A stretch of DNA of 64,000 bases. Source: Acheta domesticus (lineage: Eukaryota > Arthropoda > Insecta > Orthoptera > Gryllidae). Positions 10,300-21,260 of the stretch are shown here, piece by piece. The notes under the pieces were generated by a model. That model was not told where the DNA came from. It was given only the letters and a program-made list of their open reading frames with translations, and did not search any database. The translations under genes were made by a program, and so were the position numbers. Each line of letters begins with the position of its first letter. The stretch's first letter is position 1. The stretch covers positions 214,867,420 through 214,931,419 of the forward strand of contig JAHLJT010009436.1 in NCBI GenBank assembly GCA_031308135.1. Reading direction: 5' to 3'.

Positions 10300-11050
10300 C
10301 GTGACTCTTGTATCATCCTTCTGTTTCGTTTCTTCCCTCCCGCGCGCCTCTCTCCTCTTTTCCCCGCCGAAGTCGCTATTTTCTCTAGCCACGTTCATCC
10401 TTTCTCCTCGAAATCGGGCAGTAGACATCCACTCGCCGGAAAATTCACTCTCGACTTCCAATTTTTCGAGTCATCGAACGGGGGCGAGGCCCGCTTTTCT
10501 TTTTCTTCCTGTCCTCGTCGGGCGCCTCCCCCCTTCCTCCCCCCTCCCACACGATCTCGTCTCGTCGCCACGCGTCGCCGTGGCAGCAGCAGCAGCTGCA
10601 ATGGCGGATGATGTAGTGGAAGCGGCAGGCGGCGGTGTTTGGGTTGGCGGTGCGAGAACGGCGGCGGTCGAAGACACTGCGAAACCATGAGGAAAACCGG
10701 TGAAATGTGAGTGAAACGGTGGGGAAAAAACAGGTGTGAAGAGTGATGAACAGTGTAAAGCAGAATAAGACCCTGGGAGACCCGGGAATGATGCAGAAGT
10801 CCGGAGATGTAGGAAACATGGGGGATAGCAACAAACTGAGTATAAGGCGGGTGTCGCTGGAGAACGGAGAGAAACGGTATTGAAAACTGTAGGCGACGGG
10901 AAAGGAAGTGAATCGATTGGGTAATGATGGGAGGCGAAACAGAACGGCTGAATAAGCGGATATCGCCACAGGTGGGTGAATGGGATCACTATGTGAGGGA
11001 GAGGACGGAGAAATATGTCGGGGAACGTCACAGCAAAGTTGACTAGAAGA
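10300..11050. other. CpG island with purine-rich right flank
   Basis: 10320-10690 is CpG-rich, with a CAG/GCA-type run near 10582-10600. From 10690 the plus strand becomes strongly purine-rich with no repeats of fixed length. Open frames on both strands are unconvincing. Confidence 0.5.
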
Positions 11051-11060
11051 GAATTCTAGC

Positions 11061-11298
11061 GGCCAGCTGTTCTGATCGGTAGTTTCCCGTGGTTTCTCTG
11101 ATCAATGCCAGACGAATGCCGGAGCAGTACCCTACCAAACGGGCCACGGGCCGCACGCTATCTTTTCTTCCCATTCCTTATCCTATCCTATCATTCACAC
11201 ACACATTTACATGCTCTACACTATCACATATGCCGGGAGACCGGTCGGGGACTTCGAGCTTGTTCCGGCTGAGGCTGTGCCTCGCTGGTAGGGATACC
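11061..11298 (-). repeat. Dispersed repeat R1, copy 1 (inverted relative to copy 2)
   Basis: The reverse complement of this stretch aligns over its full length with 46377-46611. Shared landmarks include CCGTGGCCCGTTTG, agagtactgctc/gggtactgctc, gagaaaccacgg and gatcagaacagc. In the best part about five bases in six match by eye. It is probably a short interspersed element or a fragment of one. No protein or terminal repeats were recognised. Confidence 0.85.
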
Positions 11299-11459
11299 TG
11301 TTTGGTAAAAACCCTACAACTATGTGGGAGATACTGTTTGATAAAAACACACACTACTCTTACGGGACGAATTACTTTAGCAACTGACGCGTCCGGAATT
11401 ACAAGTAATCAATCAATTGGAATAAAGCAGAAAAGGGCAAGCCAACAGCTGTGAACGAG
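11299..11459. other. Flank of R1, partly repeated within itself
   Basis: Two related segments, tgtttggtaaaaaccc and tgtttgataaaaacac, occur about 48 bp apart (11299 and 11347). This may be part of the same dispersed element. Confidence 0.4.
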
Positions 11460-11890
11460 ATGGGACACTAGTGGCGCGTAGGAAAACGGAGAAGGTCTGG
11501 GACGGCGGTGGCGATGGAAGGGACGCAGGCGGCGCGGCAGCATCCCGGAGAGTGCGGCGGAAGGCGGCGGCGGCGGTAGCGCGAAGGCGATCACAATTGA
11601 ATCGACACAGGCGGCTCCGGCGGCGACGCGCGGAACTAGCGGCTGTCCGGCAGCCGGCGCCGTTGCTGCCTCCGCCGCCGCGCGACCTCATCGATTCCTC
11701 CTCCGGATTGAGACGTCGCGTCGCTTCGCGTCGTGGGCGAGGTGCCTGGAGCTGCGGTCGTACCGCACCGTGCCGCGCCCCGCCCAGCATCTCTGTCCCT
11801 CCTCCGCGCCCTTCACTCCCTCCGGATCGAGAGACGATGAGGCGGCGGTGGCCGCCACCAGGCTTGCACCTCCAGCCTTGCACGTTGGGT
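11460..11890. other. CpG island
   Basis: This is a CpG-dense block with GGC/CGG runs (about 11560-11680). It has no similarity to a known protein in any frame. Confidence 0.6.
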
Positions 11891-12555
11891 TTTCAAAGGA
11901 AGTGGATTTCATCACATCTAGATCCGTCAACCAGCTTACTCTGCACGGATTATCTGAATGATAAAATGTGAAGACCAATCACATAATTAACTTCTGATTA
12001 ATGGTTTGGAACAGTTGCTAAAAAAAAACTTGACTAATGATCAACACCTTCCAGTAAAATGAATGTTTATGGTCACATATTTTTCCCTAATTCAATTTTT
12101 TAAAATGGGATTATCAGAATTTTTAATTAACCAATTTCATAAGTATAACTGATCGGACCAAACAATCTACGAATTTTTATTGTTTTCATTTCAACTGAAC
12201 ATAAAATGCCGCTAGTAGACAGAAATACACAGACAATTCAACAATAATTTCAAAAATATGGAATGAAATCTAACCTCGATTATATTGACTTATAATTTAT
12301 AATAATTAAATCCACAATAAATGAATTCAAACAAATACAATCGTGTAAAGTGAAATTTTTCGCAACGTGGATAAGTTCTTAAAAACTAGGCATATTGCGT
12401 AAAATATTAGAAAATACTCAAAAATTATTTTCTTCAGAATATATTTATATTAAAAGAGATCCTTCTAGATTGGCTACCAGGATTTAAAAACCACAACTAA
12501 GTACAGATCATCTTGAAGAAGAAAACTGATAGCAAAAGAAAGGAATTGCTCCTCT
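11891..12555. other. AT-rich non-coding stretch
   Basis: Nothing recognisable was seen in this AT-rich stretch. Confidence 0.5.
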
Positions 12556-13330
12556 CCCAACAGTCCACTTCTCTGGATTTTTGCTCTCGAGGGACAACGT
12601 TTCGGTCTACTGCAGCGGGGCGCTGGCTGGAGCAAGCGCCGAGGACGAAGGATGACTTTCGGAGAGGCGGAGTCCGGGGCGGCGCCCGGCGGAGCCGCCT
12701 CGAGAACAGTGCGTGGGAGGCCGGGTCGTGACTTTTATCGCAATTGGTCGGGAGATTCACGAGCGGAATGCTGAACGCTCCGCTGAGCGGGTCGATGAAA
12801 GAAAGGTTTTGCCCCGACAGACTCATTCCCCGACATCTGCAAACGAGGTGGACAATGGAACGGAACTCCGAGCGGCTCTCATTCCCGGAGCCAAAGAAGC
12901 AGCGCGAAAACGTCCAGAAACATTTCTATCTATATAATAAACTTATACAATACAACATTGGACACACCTCTTGCTATCTATGTTTAATAATGCTGAGATG
13001 AATAATCTATGAGCTTTCTTTACAAAGACGTATTTGAAGTTTACTAGAGAGGAAAACATTCAAATACGTCGAGTTTACATTTTAAGCAGCAAAAAATCCG
13101 CGTAGAAGTAATGTGAGTGAGGAAGAAACAGATCATATGCAACATTCCATAATTTGCATAACATGGGACGTATTCAACGGACAAGTATAAAATGAAAGGG
13201 ATGAGTTGAAGGAAACACAGGCAATTCACCATTACCACGCGCAGAGGACCTCGAGTCGCACCAAATGACACTCGCCAAATGAACTCCGACGACACGAAAA
13301 CAGCAATAAGTCTCGTGATGACGTCGCCCA
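12556..13330. other. Short GC-rich patch then AT-rich DNA
   Basis: 12590-12920 is GC-rich and of high complexity; 12930-13230 is AT-rich. No gene is seen. Confidence 0.45.
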
Positions 13331-13359
13331 CTGTTCTTTGCAAAGCAGCGACCTAAATA

Positions 13360-14347
13360 AAGCCACTCGCACGCACATCACCCCCTCCCCCCGCCCTGCC
13401 TGCGCCTCTTCGTCGCGCGCGCCGCGGCACAAGGGATTCCAGCGCGCGGTGATGGACACTTTGGGGTCACTCGGCTGTTCCTGCGCGCAGGCGGGCAGGC
13501 GCGGCCCGAGCGGCGGCGGTGGGGGCGGCGCGGCGGAGCGGGGCGCGGCGAGGCAAGGCGAGACGCGGAGCGGAGGTGAATGCGGGGGGCGGAGATTGAG
13601 TTCAAGCGGCGCTCGGCCACAGTGGCGGCGGCGGCGGTCGAGGCGGTTTGCGGCCACTCTGGAGGTAGGGGGAAACAACGGAGTGCAGGATAACGGTACC
13701 TTTGAAAACGGAGGGGATATGACAGTGGAAGTGAAGGACGAAGAGAAAGAGGAAGAGTGGAAGAGTAGAAAAAGGGGTAGAGGGGAGAAGGAAGGACAAG
13801 GATGAAGAGGTTATCAGGAAGACATGGGGAGGTTAATTACAAAAAAGCGAAGGGGTAAAAGATATAGAACAATAAGGGGAGAAAGGTACCGGAGAAGATA
13901 AAAGCCATAGGAAGACGAAAAAAGAATGGCAAAAATTGGAAGATGGGAACCAGATAAATAGAAATGCGGAGAAGAAGGATTGAGGGGAGGGGGAAGAACA
14001 GAAGAGGAGGATAGAAGGAACTGGAGGATGAGACTGAGAAGAGACAAAGTGAAATCGGCGTAGACGGGGTGGAGAGGAGCCACTGGCGCAGCTGAGAGGG
14101 CGCCAGCGGTGGCGGCGATGCCGTGGGCGCGGGGCCGCGAGGCAGGTCGGGGACGCCCGCCTACGCCACGCCACGCCGTCGCGCCGCGCCGGCCGGGCCG
14201 CGCCCGCACCACAAAGGGGAGGAAATGGAATTTTTTCGGCGCACTCGCCTCCAGGCTGTGCGTGGCGACAGGAAGAGGCGGAGGTGCGGTTTGGAGGATG
14301 CGCTAGGGGGCGGGCGGTTGTTGAAGGAGCACGGAAGAGCGAGGTGC
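13360..14347. other. CpG island, purine-rich middle, second CpG block
   Basis: 13380-13660 is CpG-dense with GGCGGC runs. 13660-14060 is strongly purine-biased on the plus strand. 14090-14330 is CpG-rich again. The hAT element inserted at the right edge, at GGAAGGAC. Confidence 0.6.
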
Positions 14348-14355
14348 GGAAGGAC
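14348..14355. repeat. Left target-site duplication of the hAT element
   Basis: GGAAGGAC sits immediately before the left terminal repeat and is identical to 17737-17744. Eight bp is the standard duplication length for hAT transposons. Confidence 0.95.
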
Positions 14356-14369
14356 CAGTGGCGAAGCGT
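14356..14369 (+). repeat. Left terminal inverted repeat of hAT
   Basis: CAGTGGCGAAGCGT is the exact complement of the right end. The CA-start/TG-end form is typical of hAT elements. Confidence 0.93.
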
Positions 14370-15248
14370 CAGGGTAGGCAGAGTAAGCTGAGCTATCCCA
14401 AAGAATTTTGAAGAAGAAAAATATCTTTTTCCTAAAAAAATAAAATTGTACATACATAATGTTGCTTTTTAGCCAATAAAAGCCGTACATATGCCCGCCA
14501 AGTTATTTCTTTTCTTTCTATTCTTATGCATATTCCATGCGATGAGTCTTTTCGCCACCCGTAGAGGCGGCGAGGCCTGGGAGAGGCTGATTTCCTTCAG
14601 CCTAACACGGTATGATGTCACAAGGCGAGGGACGGGGCGCGGGGAAGTGAGCGCGCATGCGCGTTGAGTGGGCTGGCTGTGTTATTTGGGCAGAGATTAG
14701 GCCGGCCTCACGACTGTACAAATAATTGAAACTCTTGCCGGCAGGCGCTCTCTTCACCACAAGCATGCGTGGAACTTCCGGGAATGTCCGCTAGAGGTCA
14801 CTGGGCAACTTCTAATCGCTACAAACATCCCGAGTAAAACATTAATTTACTTCAAATTTCAGTATTTGAATTCATTTTTTCAGTATTCAAATTCCTAATT
14901 CAATAAGCACAATATTGAGAGTGGTCACATTCTCTCCCACATTCTTTAACTTTGTGATAACATTTAATAATACACGGTCATTTAGAAAATACTGATTTTA
15001 AGTATGTGTAGGTTGGCATCGCGGCGAGTGTGGGAATCCCCTAGTAATATTCTGTGTGTGGAAAGATAAATAATAGGATCAGTTGGTGAGCTGCGTGAAT
15101 AGCGTGTTGGTGTGTACGTTACAAGTGAAGTGTTGTTCGAGCAATAACATATAAAGGTGTTCAAAGTGGCAGTTCTGCTTTATTGCTTTATTTATAATTG
15201 ACATATATGAAATAGTTTAGGTTTATGTGATTAGAACCACACGACGAA

Positions 15249-17411
15249 ATGGGAGATTCTGTGAGTATAGATGGTGACTTATTTGATTCAGTTAACTTTT
15301 TGTTGAGTAATTCAGTTGAGGTGTTGTCCTTGAACAAAAAGTGCAATTGAAAGAAAAAATAGCCAGACCAAAGTTAAATATTTCACAAAAGGATGGGAAA
15401 TATACAAGGACTTTTCAAGAAAAATGGTACTCCAAATACAGATGGTTGTCAGGAAATAAAATAAAACAGACATATCATTGTTTTTACTGCCTGATGTTTG
15501 GTGGGGAAGAATCTTGGTGTAAAAATGGTCAGACTACATTAAAAAATTTTGAACTTAAAGCCTCGAAACATGCGACTAGTAAATTGCATATTCAAAATGC
15601 AGAGGCTTTCCATATGCTTGGGAGATACAGAATTGATCATTGTATTTCAGAAAGTGCTCGCATTCAAGCTGAAAAACATAACAGTGATGTTGCACGTAAT
15701 AGAAAAATTGTAGGCCGTCTAATCGACGTTGTTTGTCATTTAGGAAATCAAGAACAATCATTTAGGGGGCACGATGAAGGTACAGATTCTCTCAACAGAG
15801 GAAATTATTTAGAAACATTAAGTTTGCTTGCCATGGAAGAAGGAATAATGAAAGATCATTTGGAGAGCAATACGGTGTTTAAAGGAATTTCTTCTGATAT
15901 TCAAAATGATCTAATAGAATCGGTCACAGTTGCCATAAATGAGAAGATTCAAAAAGAAATAAATGTCGTGAGATTTGTGTCAATACAAGCGGATGAAACA
16001 ACTGACGTTTCTGTGAAGGCACAACTCAGTATTATTGTTAGGTATGTTTATGGCAAGAACATTGAAGAACGTTTTATGGGCTTCTATGATGTCTCGAGAG
16101 ATAAAAGTGCCGAGGGAATATCTAACAAAGTCATTGCCGTCATAGACGAGTACAAAATGGGAGAAAAGTTAATTTGCCAAACATGATGGAGCATCTGTTA
16201 TGGCGGGTCGTCACGGAGGGGTTCAAGCCATCGTTCGTCGAAAATATCCGGCTGCGATTTTCATCCACTGTTATGCACATCAACTGAACCTGGTTCTTTT
16301 ACATAGTGCAAAATACATTAAAGAAGTAAAATTTTTCATCTGCAACCTCACGGCATTTCATTCATTCTTCTGTATATCTACACGTCGTTCCGAAATACTT
16401 CGCCAACATGGATTCCAATTACCTCATCCAGTTGCACTGCAGTGCAAACACGATGGAATTATAATTCTCGTGCTGTGTCTACGATTAAACATCATTACCA
16501 AGAACTAAGGGATGCGGTAAGCTACATCACTGAGTCTAATGATTGGGATCCTGAATCTATGAATTGTGCAATGGGCCTCATGAGAACTTTAGACTCTTTA
16601 ATGTTTACATTTTTGTTGTGCTTGTTCAATAGAATTTTTATCTATAGCGAACATCTGTTCTGCATTTTCCAAGCAAAGTGCACAAGTGATGTGAACTTAT
16701 GCATCAATGAGATTAGAACCGCTAAGACAAATATTACAGCTTTACGTTCTGAAAACGTTTTGCATGAATGCCTTCAAGAGAGTTTGGAATTAAACAAACA
16801 TCATACAACAGACTTCAATCCCGAGCAATTTGTCGAGAATCATAAACGCTGTGCTTTTGAAATATTGGATTCCATCATAGTACAGTTAGATGAACGATTC
16901 TCCAAATTTGATGAACTTTCATTTGTTGAACTCTTAAACTACAGAAAATTTGCTCAGTTCAAAAAGACGTCAGTTCAAAAAGACGTCCAAACTTTGAATT
17001 TCAAAAACTTAAGAATGCATATCCTTTATTTTTTAACTTACACTACAAAACGAACTCGTCAATATATACAGTTCAGAAGACAAAGTCAGACCTTGCATTG
17101 AATTATTAGCTTTTATTGTTGATAACGATCTCCAATCTGTGTATGAACAAACGGAAAAGTTATTGCAACTGATTCTCAGCATTCCGATGTCATCAGCTAC
17201 TACTGAACGATCAATGAGCACTCTGAAAAGAATTAAAACCCATTTACGCAATTCTATGTCAAATAGCAGACTCTCCAACTTGGCAACTATTTCAATAGAA
17301 AAGAAACTTTCTCGTAAATGTTCGCAAGATGCTATTTTTAAAGAAAGAGTGATAGACATTTTTTCTGAAATGAAAGCCAGACGTTTAGAATTAATTTTCA
17401 AAAAAACTTAA
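15249..17411 (+). pseudogene. hAT transposase, ZMYM1-like (zinc finger plus DUF4371 plus hATC), frameshifted
   Basis: The family transposase cuts and pastes the element; here it is broken. The start at 15249 has a good context (cgaaATGG) and gives MGDSVSIDGD; it is lost after 33 codons at a run of A (frame resumes about 15341). The next block (to 16184) has the TTF-type zinc finger region (YHCFYCLMFGGE ... HATSKLHI) and the DUF4371/RNase H-like part with the catalytic-Asp motif SIQADETTD. A 2-base loss at about 16183 creates TGA just before the DGAS motif. It continues in frame 3 with CYAHQLNL to about 16445, where a lost A shifts the frame to TRWNYNSRAV. Further shifts lie near 17015 and 17041. 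The last block (17043-17408) has the hATC dimerisation motif SSATTERSMSTLKRIK. Apart from the stops made by shifts, few nonsense changes are seen. Confidence 0.93.
16955..16986 (+). repeat. 16-bp tandem duplication inside the hAT transposase
   Basis: CAGTTCAAAAAGACGT occurs twice back to back (16955-16970, 16971-16986). Sixteen is not a multiple of three, so it shifts the frame on its own. It may be replication slippage after insertion. Confidence 0.85.
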
Positions 17412-17572
17412 AACAATTCAGATGGCCGCAAACCCGCAATCTCGTGAAAACAACTTGTACACATCAATGTAAGTAAGCAGTTTCATTTATATATATATAT
17501 TTTTTTTTTCAGTTCTGTAGTAGGATTATTCTTGATTTCAGTATTGTTGCATGATTGGATTAATATTCACCA

Positions 17573-17573
<1 letters not shown>

Positions 17574-17612
<39 letters not shown>
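17574..17612. repeat. (ATT)n microsatellite within the hAT element
   Basis: About 12 uninterrupted ATT units lie between the transposase stop and the right end. Confidence 0.95.
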
Positions 17613-17614
<2 letters not shown>

Positions 17615-17722
17615 TACCTTTGTATTCTTCTGATCTCTAGCTTCGTAATATTCGATATTTCAAAAATTAAGTATGTGTGTTTACAATATGTTCGTGATTC
17701 AGCTTATCCAAAAATTAACCTC

Positions 17723-17736
17723 ACGCTTCGCCACTG
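17723..17736 (-). repeat. Right terminal inverted repeat of hAT
   Basis: ACGCTTCGCCACTG is the exact complement of 14356-14369. The next bases inward match the left end only partly. Confidence 0.93.
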
Positions 17737-17744
17737 GGAAGGAC
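17737..17744. repeat. Right target-site duplication of the hAT element
   Basis: GGAAGGAC is identical to 14348-14355. Confidence 0.95.
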
Positions 17745-18200
17745 TATCTCTCCGGGAAGAGGGGAGAAGAGAAGGAAAGGTTGGGAGCGAGTTGGAAGGA
17801 GGCGGAGACAAACGATGGAGAGGCGCAGCGAGATACAGCGGAACCGATTGAACTAAGAGAAAACAAATTAACAAGAACGGAGAGGATTTCAAACAGCTGG
17901 GATGAGGTGGACCAGAGGAAGCAGTTCGTGTGTAGTGACGCCGCGCTGCGAGTCGAGTGGCACGCGGAGTCGTGAACGGGGGGTGCGGAGTTGATGACGC
18001 GAAGGCAGAGCGGCGACGCAAAGAGTGGGGAATGTCGGAGCAAGCGGCACCCGGACGCGACGTCGCCCACGGGTCGGACAGCATCCCTCGCCCTGCGCCC
18101 GACATCCGTCTCGGCCACATGCGCGACAATCGGTTTACAGCTGTCATGAAACTGCGCTGGCTAACCGGAGTACACTTCTTCAAGAGTAGAGGCTTTGAAT
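17745..18200. other. GC-rich block interrupted by the hAT insertion
   Basis: Purine-rich, then CpG-rich sequence to about 18125. It is the right-hand continuation of the 13360-14347 island, separated from it by the transposon. No gene is seen. Confidence 0.6.
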
Positions 18201-19146
18201 GTACTGCATTCAGCTAAATTCACAATCACTTCTTTATTGCAGTGAACTGCCAAAAATTTAGCTGTGTGTAATATTATAAGAATCAAACATATTCGCATAT
18301 ACAATCTGAATTTTATTATAATAAGTGGATAATTTGATAAGAGTTTTATTGTGAAGGAATACTAGTGAAACGTGTGTCTAAATACGAGTTTGCAACAGAC
18401 AAATATGAATATTGTATACCACTATAGATATTTTATGTGAATACACTACAGTGCTCTATTACAAAACGGGAGTGCATTTACGAAACGAATCCTACGGGAT
18501 ATTTAACGACCTACACAAGAGAGCACAAGCAAATAGTGCCCATGATTAAAAAAAAGATTTAAAAAGTAAAGCCCTTAAAAATTCGTGGGAATTTAACCGA
18601 ATTATTAAAAATAAAAGCACTGGGCGAAAAGCAATTTCGGGAAATCGATGAATCTGTACAGAAAGGCGGATATTTAGACATGAAAACAATAGAATATTTC
18701 ACCGCATGCTCTTTTATACTACGTTACTTTTTTTTTCATTTCACATCATTTCCTATTTCACTGGAATCTCGTTTCCTTCTCTAATCGCCATTTCAACGTC
18801 CTAGATCTATTTGAATATTTGGTTAGATTGACAGACCTTGTCATACATGAAGTGTGGAATGAGTTCGCGGAAGTATAGTTGATATTTTATGACAACTTTG
18901 GTGTTAGATATATAAAGGGCCGAAGTATCATGCCTATTGGGAACGGTTTTTTCCTAGCAAGCGCACGAACGGAATTTGGAATAAGCAAATAACGTGGAGT
19001 ATGCAATGTAAGTGCAAGAGTCACACCATAAAAACTTAGTACAGAGCGTATCCAATACATGATAAAAGTATTACAGCCAAACTAATCACCTCGAAATTAA
19101 TATGCACTAAATAATACATCGTTATCAATGAAACTGCAGATGAAAT

Positions 19147-19150
<4 letters not shown>
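18201..19150. other. AT-rich stretch, possible retroelement remnant
   Basis: AT-rich DNA with a TATA-like motif gatatataaagggcc at 18907-18921, followed by about 400 bp leading to the CTGATGA...CGAAACG motif. No reverse transcriptase similarity was recognised. Confidence 0.35.

Positions 19151-19206
<56 letters not shown>
19151..19206. repeat. (TA)28 microsatellite
   Basis: An uninterrupted run of TA dinucleotides. Confidence 0.97.
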
Positions 19207-19207
<1 letters not shown>

Positions 19208-19331
19208 CCTACACAAGGCTCTGTGTTCTTACTTTTTTCTTAATACAGAAAAATTTTAACTCATGAAAATGTATGTATTTATTATATGACGGCATATTAA
19301 TAACTGAAAAAAGTAATGTAACTTTATAGAT

Positions 19332-19368
19332 CTGATGATAAGCGAACTCTCACACTCGAAACGTCGAC
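19332..19368 (+). other. CTGATGA ... CGAAACGTCGAC motif, Penelope-like or hammerhead-like fragment
   Basis: CTGATGA (19332-19338) is followed after 18 bases by CGAAACG (19357-19363) and TCGAC. The hammerhead ribozyme core is CUGANGA, stem II, GAAA, and Penelope-like retroelements are known to carry such motifs. Stem II complementarity is poor here, so activity is doubtful and this is only a candidate fragment. Confidence 0.3.
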
Positions 19369-19840
19369 AATAAAGAAAACATAAAACGTAGAACAATTGT
19401 ATTAATGGTAATTTTTATAAACATCGATCTTCATAAGATAAATTATTGGACAAAATTATTCGATATTTCCAACCAAAAGGTCGCAAAGAATTTATTGAAT
19501 ATGAGCATCCATTTCAAAATGTAGCAAACAGTACATAATAAACGCAGGAGCGCGAAGACGCGATAGTAACAACTCATCCAGCACAAGTAGCCGCGTGGAA
19601 CAACACGTGCTCTGAGCGCCGAGGCGCGGAAGGTGCCTCTGCTGAGAGTGCGACGAACACAGCGAGTCGGAGGCGACGATGATGAATGGATCCATCGCGG
19701 AGCAAACATTGTGGCACCGCGCCACGCCATGCCACGCCACATACCGCCGCCCACAGAGCTTCTTGCTGCCCGGCGCCGCCCACTCGCGGGCGTTTAATGG
19801 ACGTTTTGCTGGCGACCCTAGCGATGGCGATAGCGTGATG
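19369..19840. other. Non-coding, AT-rich to GC-rich
   Basis: AT-rich to about 19530, then rising GC to the minisatellite. No gene is seen. Confidence 0.45.
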
Positions 19841-19849
19841 GCGGTGGCA

Positions 19850-20155
19850 GAGGTAGTGGTGACGGAGGCGGTGGTGACGGAGGCGGTGGTGACGGAGGCG
19901 GTGGTGACGGAGGCGGTGGTGACGGAGGCGGTGGTGACGGAGGCGGTGGTGACGGAGGCGGTGGTGACGGAGGCAGTGGTGACGGAGGCGGTGGTGACGG
20001 AGGCGGTGGTGACGGAGGCGGTGGTGACGGAGGCGGTGGTGACGGAGGCGGTGGTGACGGAGGCGGTGGTGGCGGAGGCAATGGTGACGGAGGCTGTGTT
20101 GGCGAAGGTGGTGGTGTCGGAGGCGGTGGCGACGGAGGCAGTGGTGACAGGCGGT
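19850..20155. repeat. 15-bp minisatellite (about 20 units)
   Basis: The unit is ggtggtgacggaggc, nearly perfect at 19865-20070 and decaying at both ends. Because 15 is a multiple of three, every frame stays open: plus-strand frames read VVTEA and minus-strand frames read PPPPS or ASVTT repeats. These are not evidence for a gene. Confidence 0.95.
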
Positions 20156-20690
20156 GGAAGTGACACAGTCAGTGGTAGTGGCAGTAATGTGGGGGAGGCG
20201 ACGGTGGTGGTGGTGGTGAGGTTATGGGGGAGTGGAGGTGATGTTGGGGTGCGGTTCGCAACTGGCTGCAAAACGACGCGTCTCGGCCCAGCGTGTTTTT
20301 CGGGAGCAAGGTCGTGTTCTCGAGACGCTACAGGTTTTCGTATCTCCCGGAGGTCGTATTTTATATGAAAAATGCATAGCGTGCACGAGCTACCGAACTG
20401 GTTGTGTGGGAGATTGTCTCCTGGTGTTTGCTTTTTGCTTGTATCGCGTGACATCCTATTAGTTGTATTTAACGTCACCCAGTACAAATTACGAACAACG
20501 TAGCTCTAACACTGCATTTATGAGGATACACTGCTAATGGACGACATAAATAATAATTCCCTATATTTTAATAATATTCTCTGGCGATTAAACAGATACA
20601 TATAAAAACTGTCAGATATGTAATATGAGTGCACATCAGGAAAGGGCAGAGCAGAAAACATCTGCCTGTCCAACGCTCAGCGAAGCCCCG
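20156..20690. other. Non-coding flank of the minisatellite
   Basis: GT-rich then moderately GC-rich to about 20450, AT-rich after that. Nothing is recognised. Confidence 0.45.
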
Positions 20691-21260
20691 TTCGTATTAT
20701 CTAAACCAGGTGGTGCGGTATCCGCGCTGAAATCTGCAATCTCGTTGCCAGAGACGCTCTCGGGTGTCCGGAGGCCCCCAGCCAGGCGGGGAGGCCGACA
20801 GCCCGAGGCGCGGGCAAGCGACCGTGGGTGACGGCCGGGGCCTGGGAGGTGGAGGGGAGGGGGAGAGGTGGAGGCGTCCCGCTCGAGCTCCGGCGCGTCC
20901 GGGAGCGCCTGCGCCCGACAGCATCACCGCCGCCATCGCCGCCGCCGCCACCGCCCGTGGCCGGGACGTGTAATTACCGCGTCAAAGGGCCCGTCGGATT
21001 TTTTTATTTCCTCCGACTCTCCACCACCGCCGTCGCCGCCGCCACGGCCTTCTCCGGAGAACGGCTGCCGGTCGCTTGAAAGGACGGAAGGACGACGACG
21101 GCGGCGTCGGGGAAAGGGCTGGTGGAGTGGAGGTAAGGCGTGGCGGGGCGACGCCGGCCGCCGTCGGAGCCGTCTCGTCGCGTCGCGTCGGGCGAAGGCG
21201 TTGCCGCAGGAGAGGCTGATTTGGGGTCCGGAGGGTGCTAAGAGGCAGCGCTGGGCTGCT
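20691..21260. other. CpG island
   Basis: A CpG-dense block with CCGCCG runs (20920-20965, 21025-21050). No supported exon. Confidence 0.6.

Larger units (their letters stand above)
14356..17736 (+). mobile_element. hAT-superfamily DNA transposon, complete ends, decayed transposase
   Basis: The element is 3381 bp. Its terminal inverted repeats begin CAGTGGCGAAGCGT on both ends (14356-14369 and the complement of 17723-17736), 14 bp perfect and then partly matching. A perfect 8-bp duplication of host sequence flanks it. It carries one plus-strand gene of the ZMYM1-like hAT type (15249-17411). The left non-coding part (14370-15248) includes a GC-rich patch with another GCGCATGCGC site (14652-14661). 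The right part holds an ATT microsatellite. Intact ends and target duplication show one insertion event that is not ancient. The gene is broken, so the copy is presumably not autonomous, though it could be moved by transposase from elsewhere. Confidence 0.95.

Noticed and set aside
19850..20487. Long open frames with VVTEA, ASVTT or PPPPS five-residue repeats (up to about 330 codons)
   Set aside because: The DNA is a 15-bp minisatellite, so all frames stay open automatically on both strands. There is no unique domain, signal peptide or splice structure.
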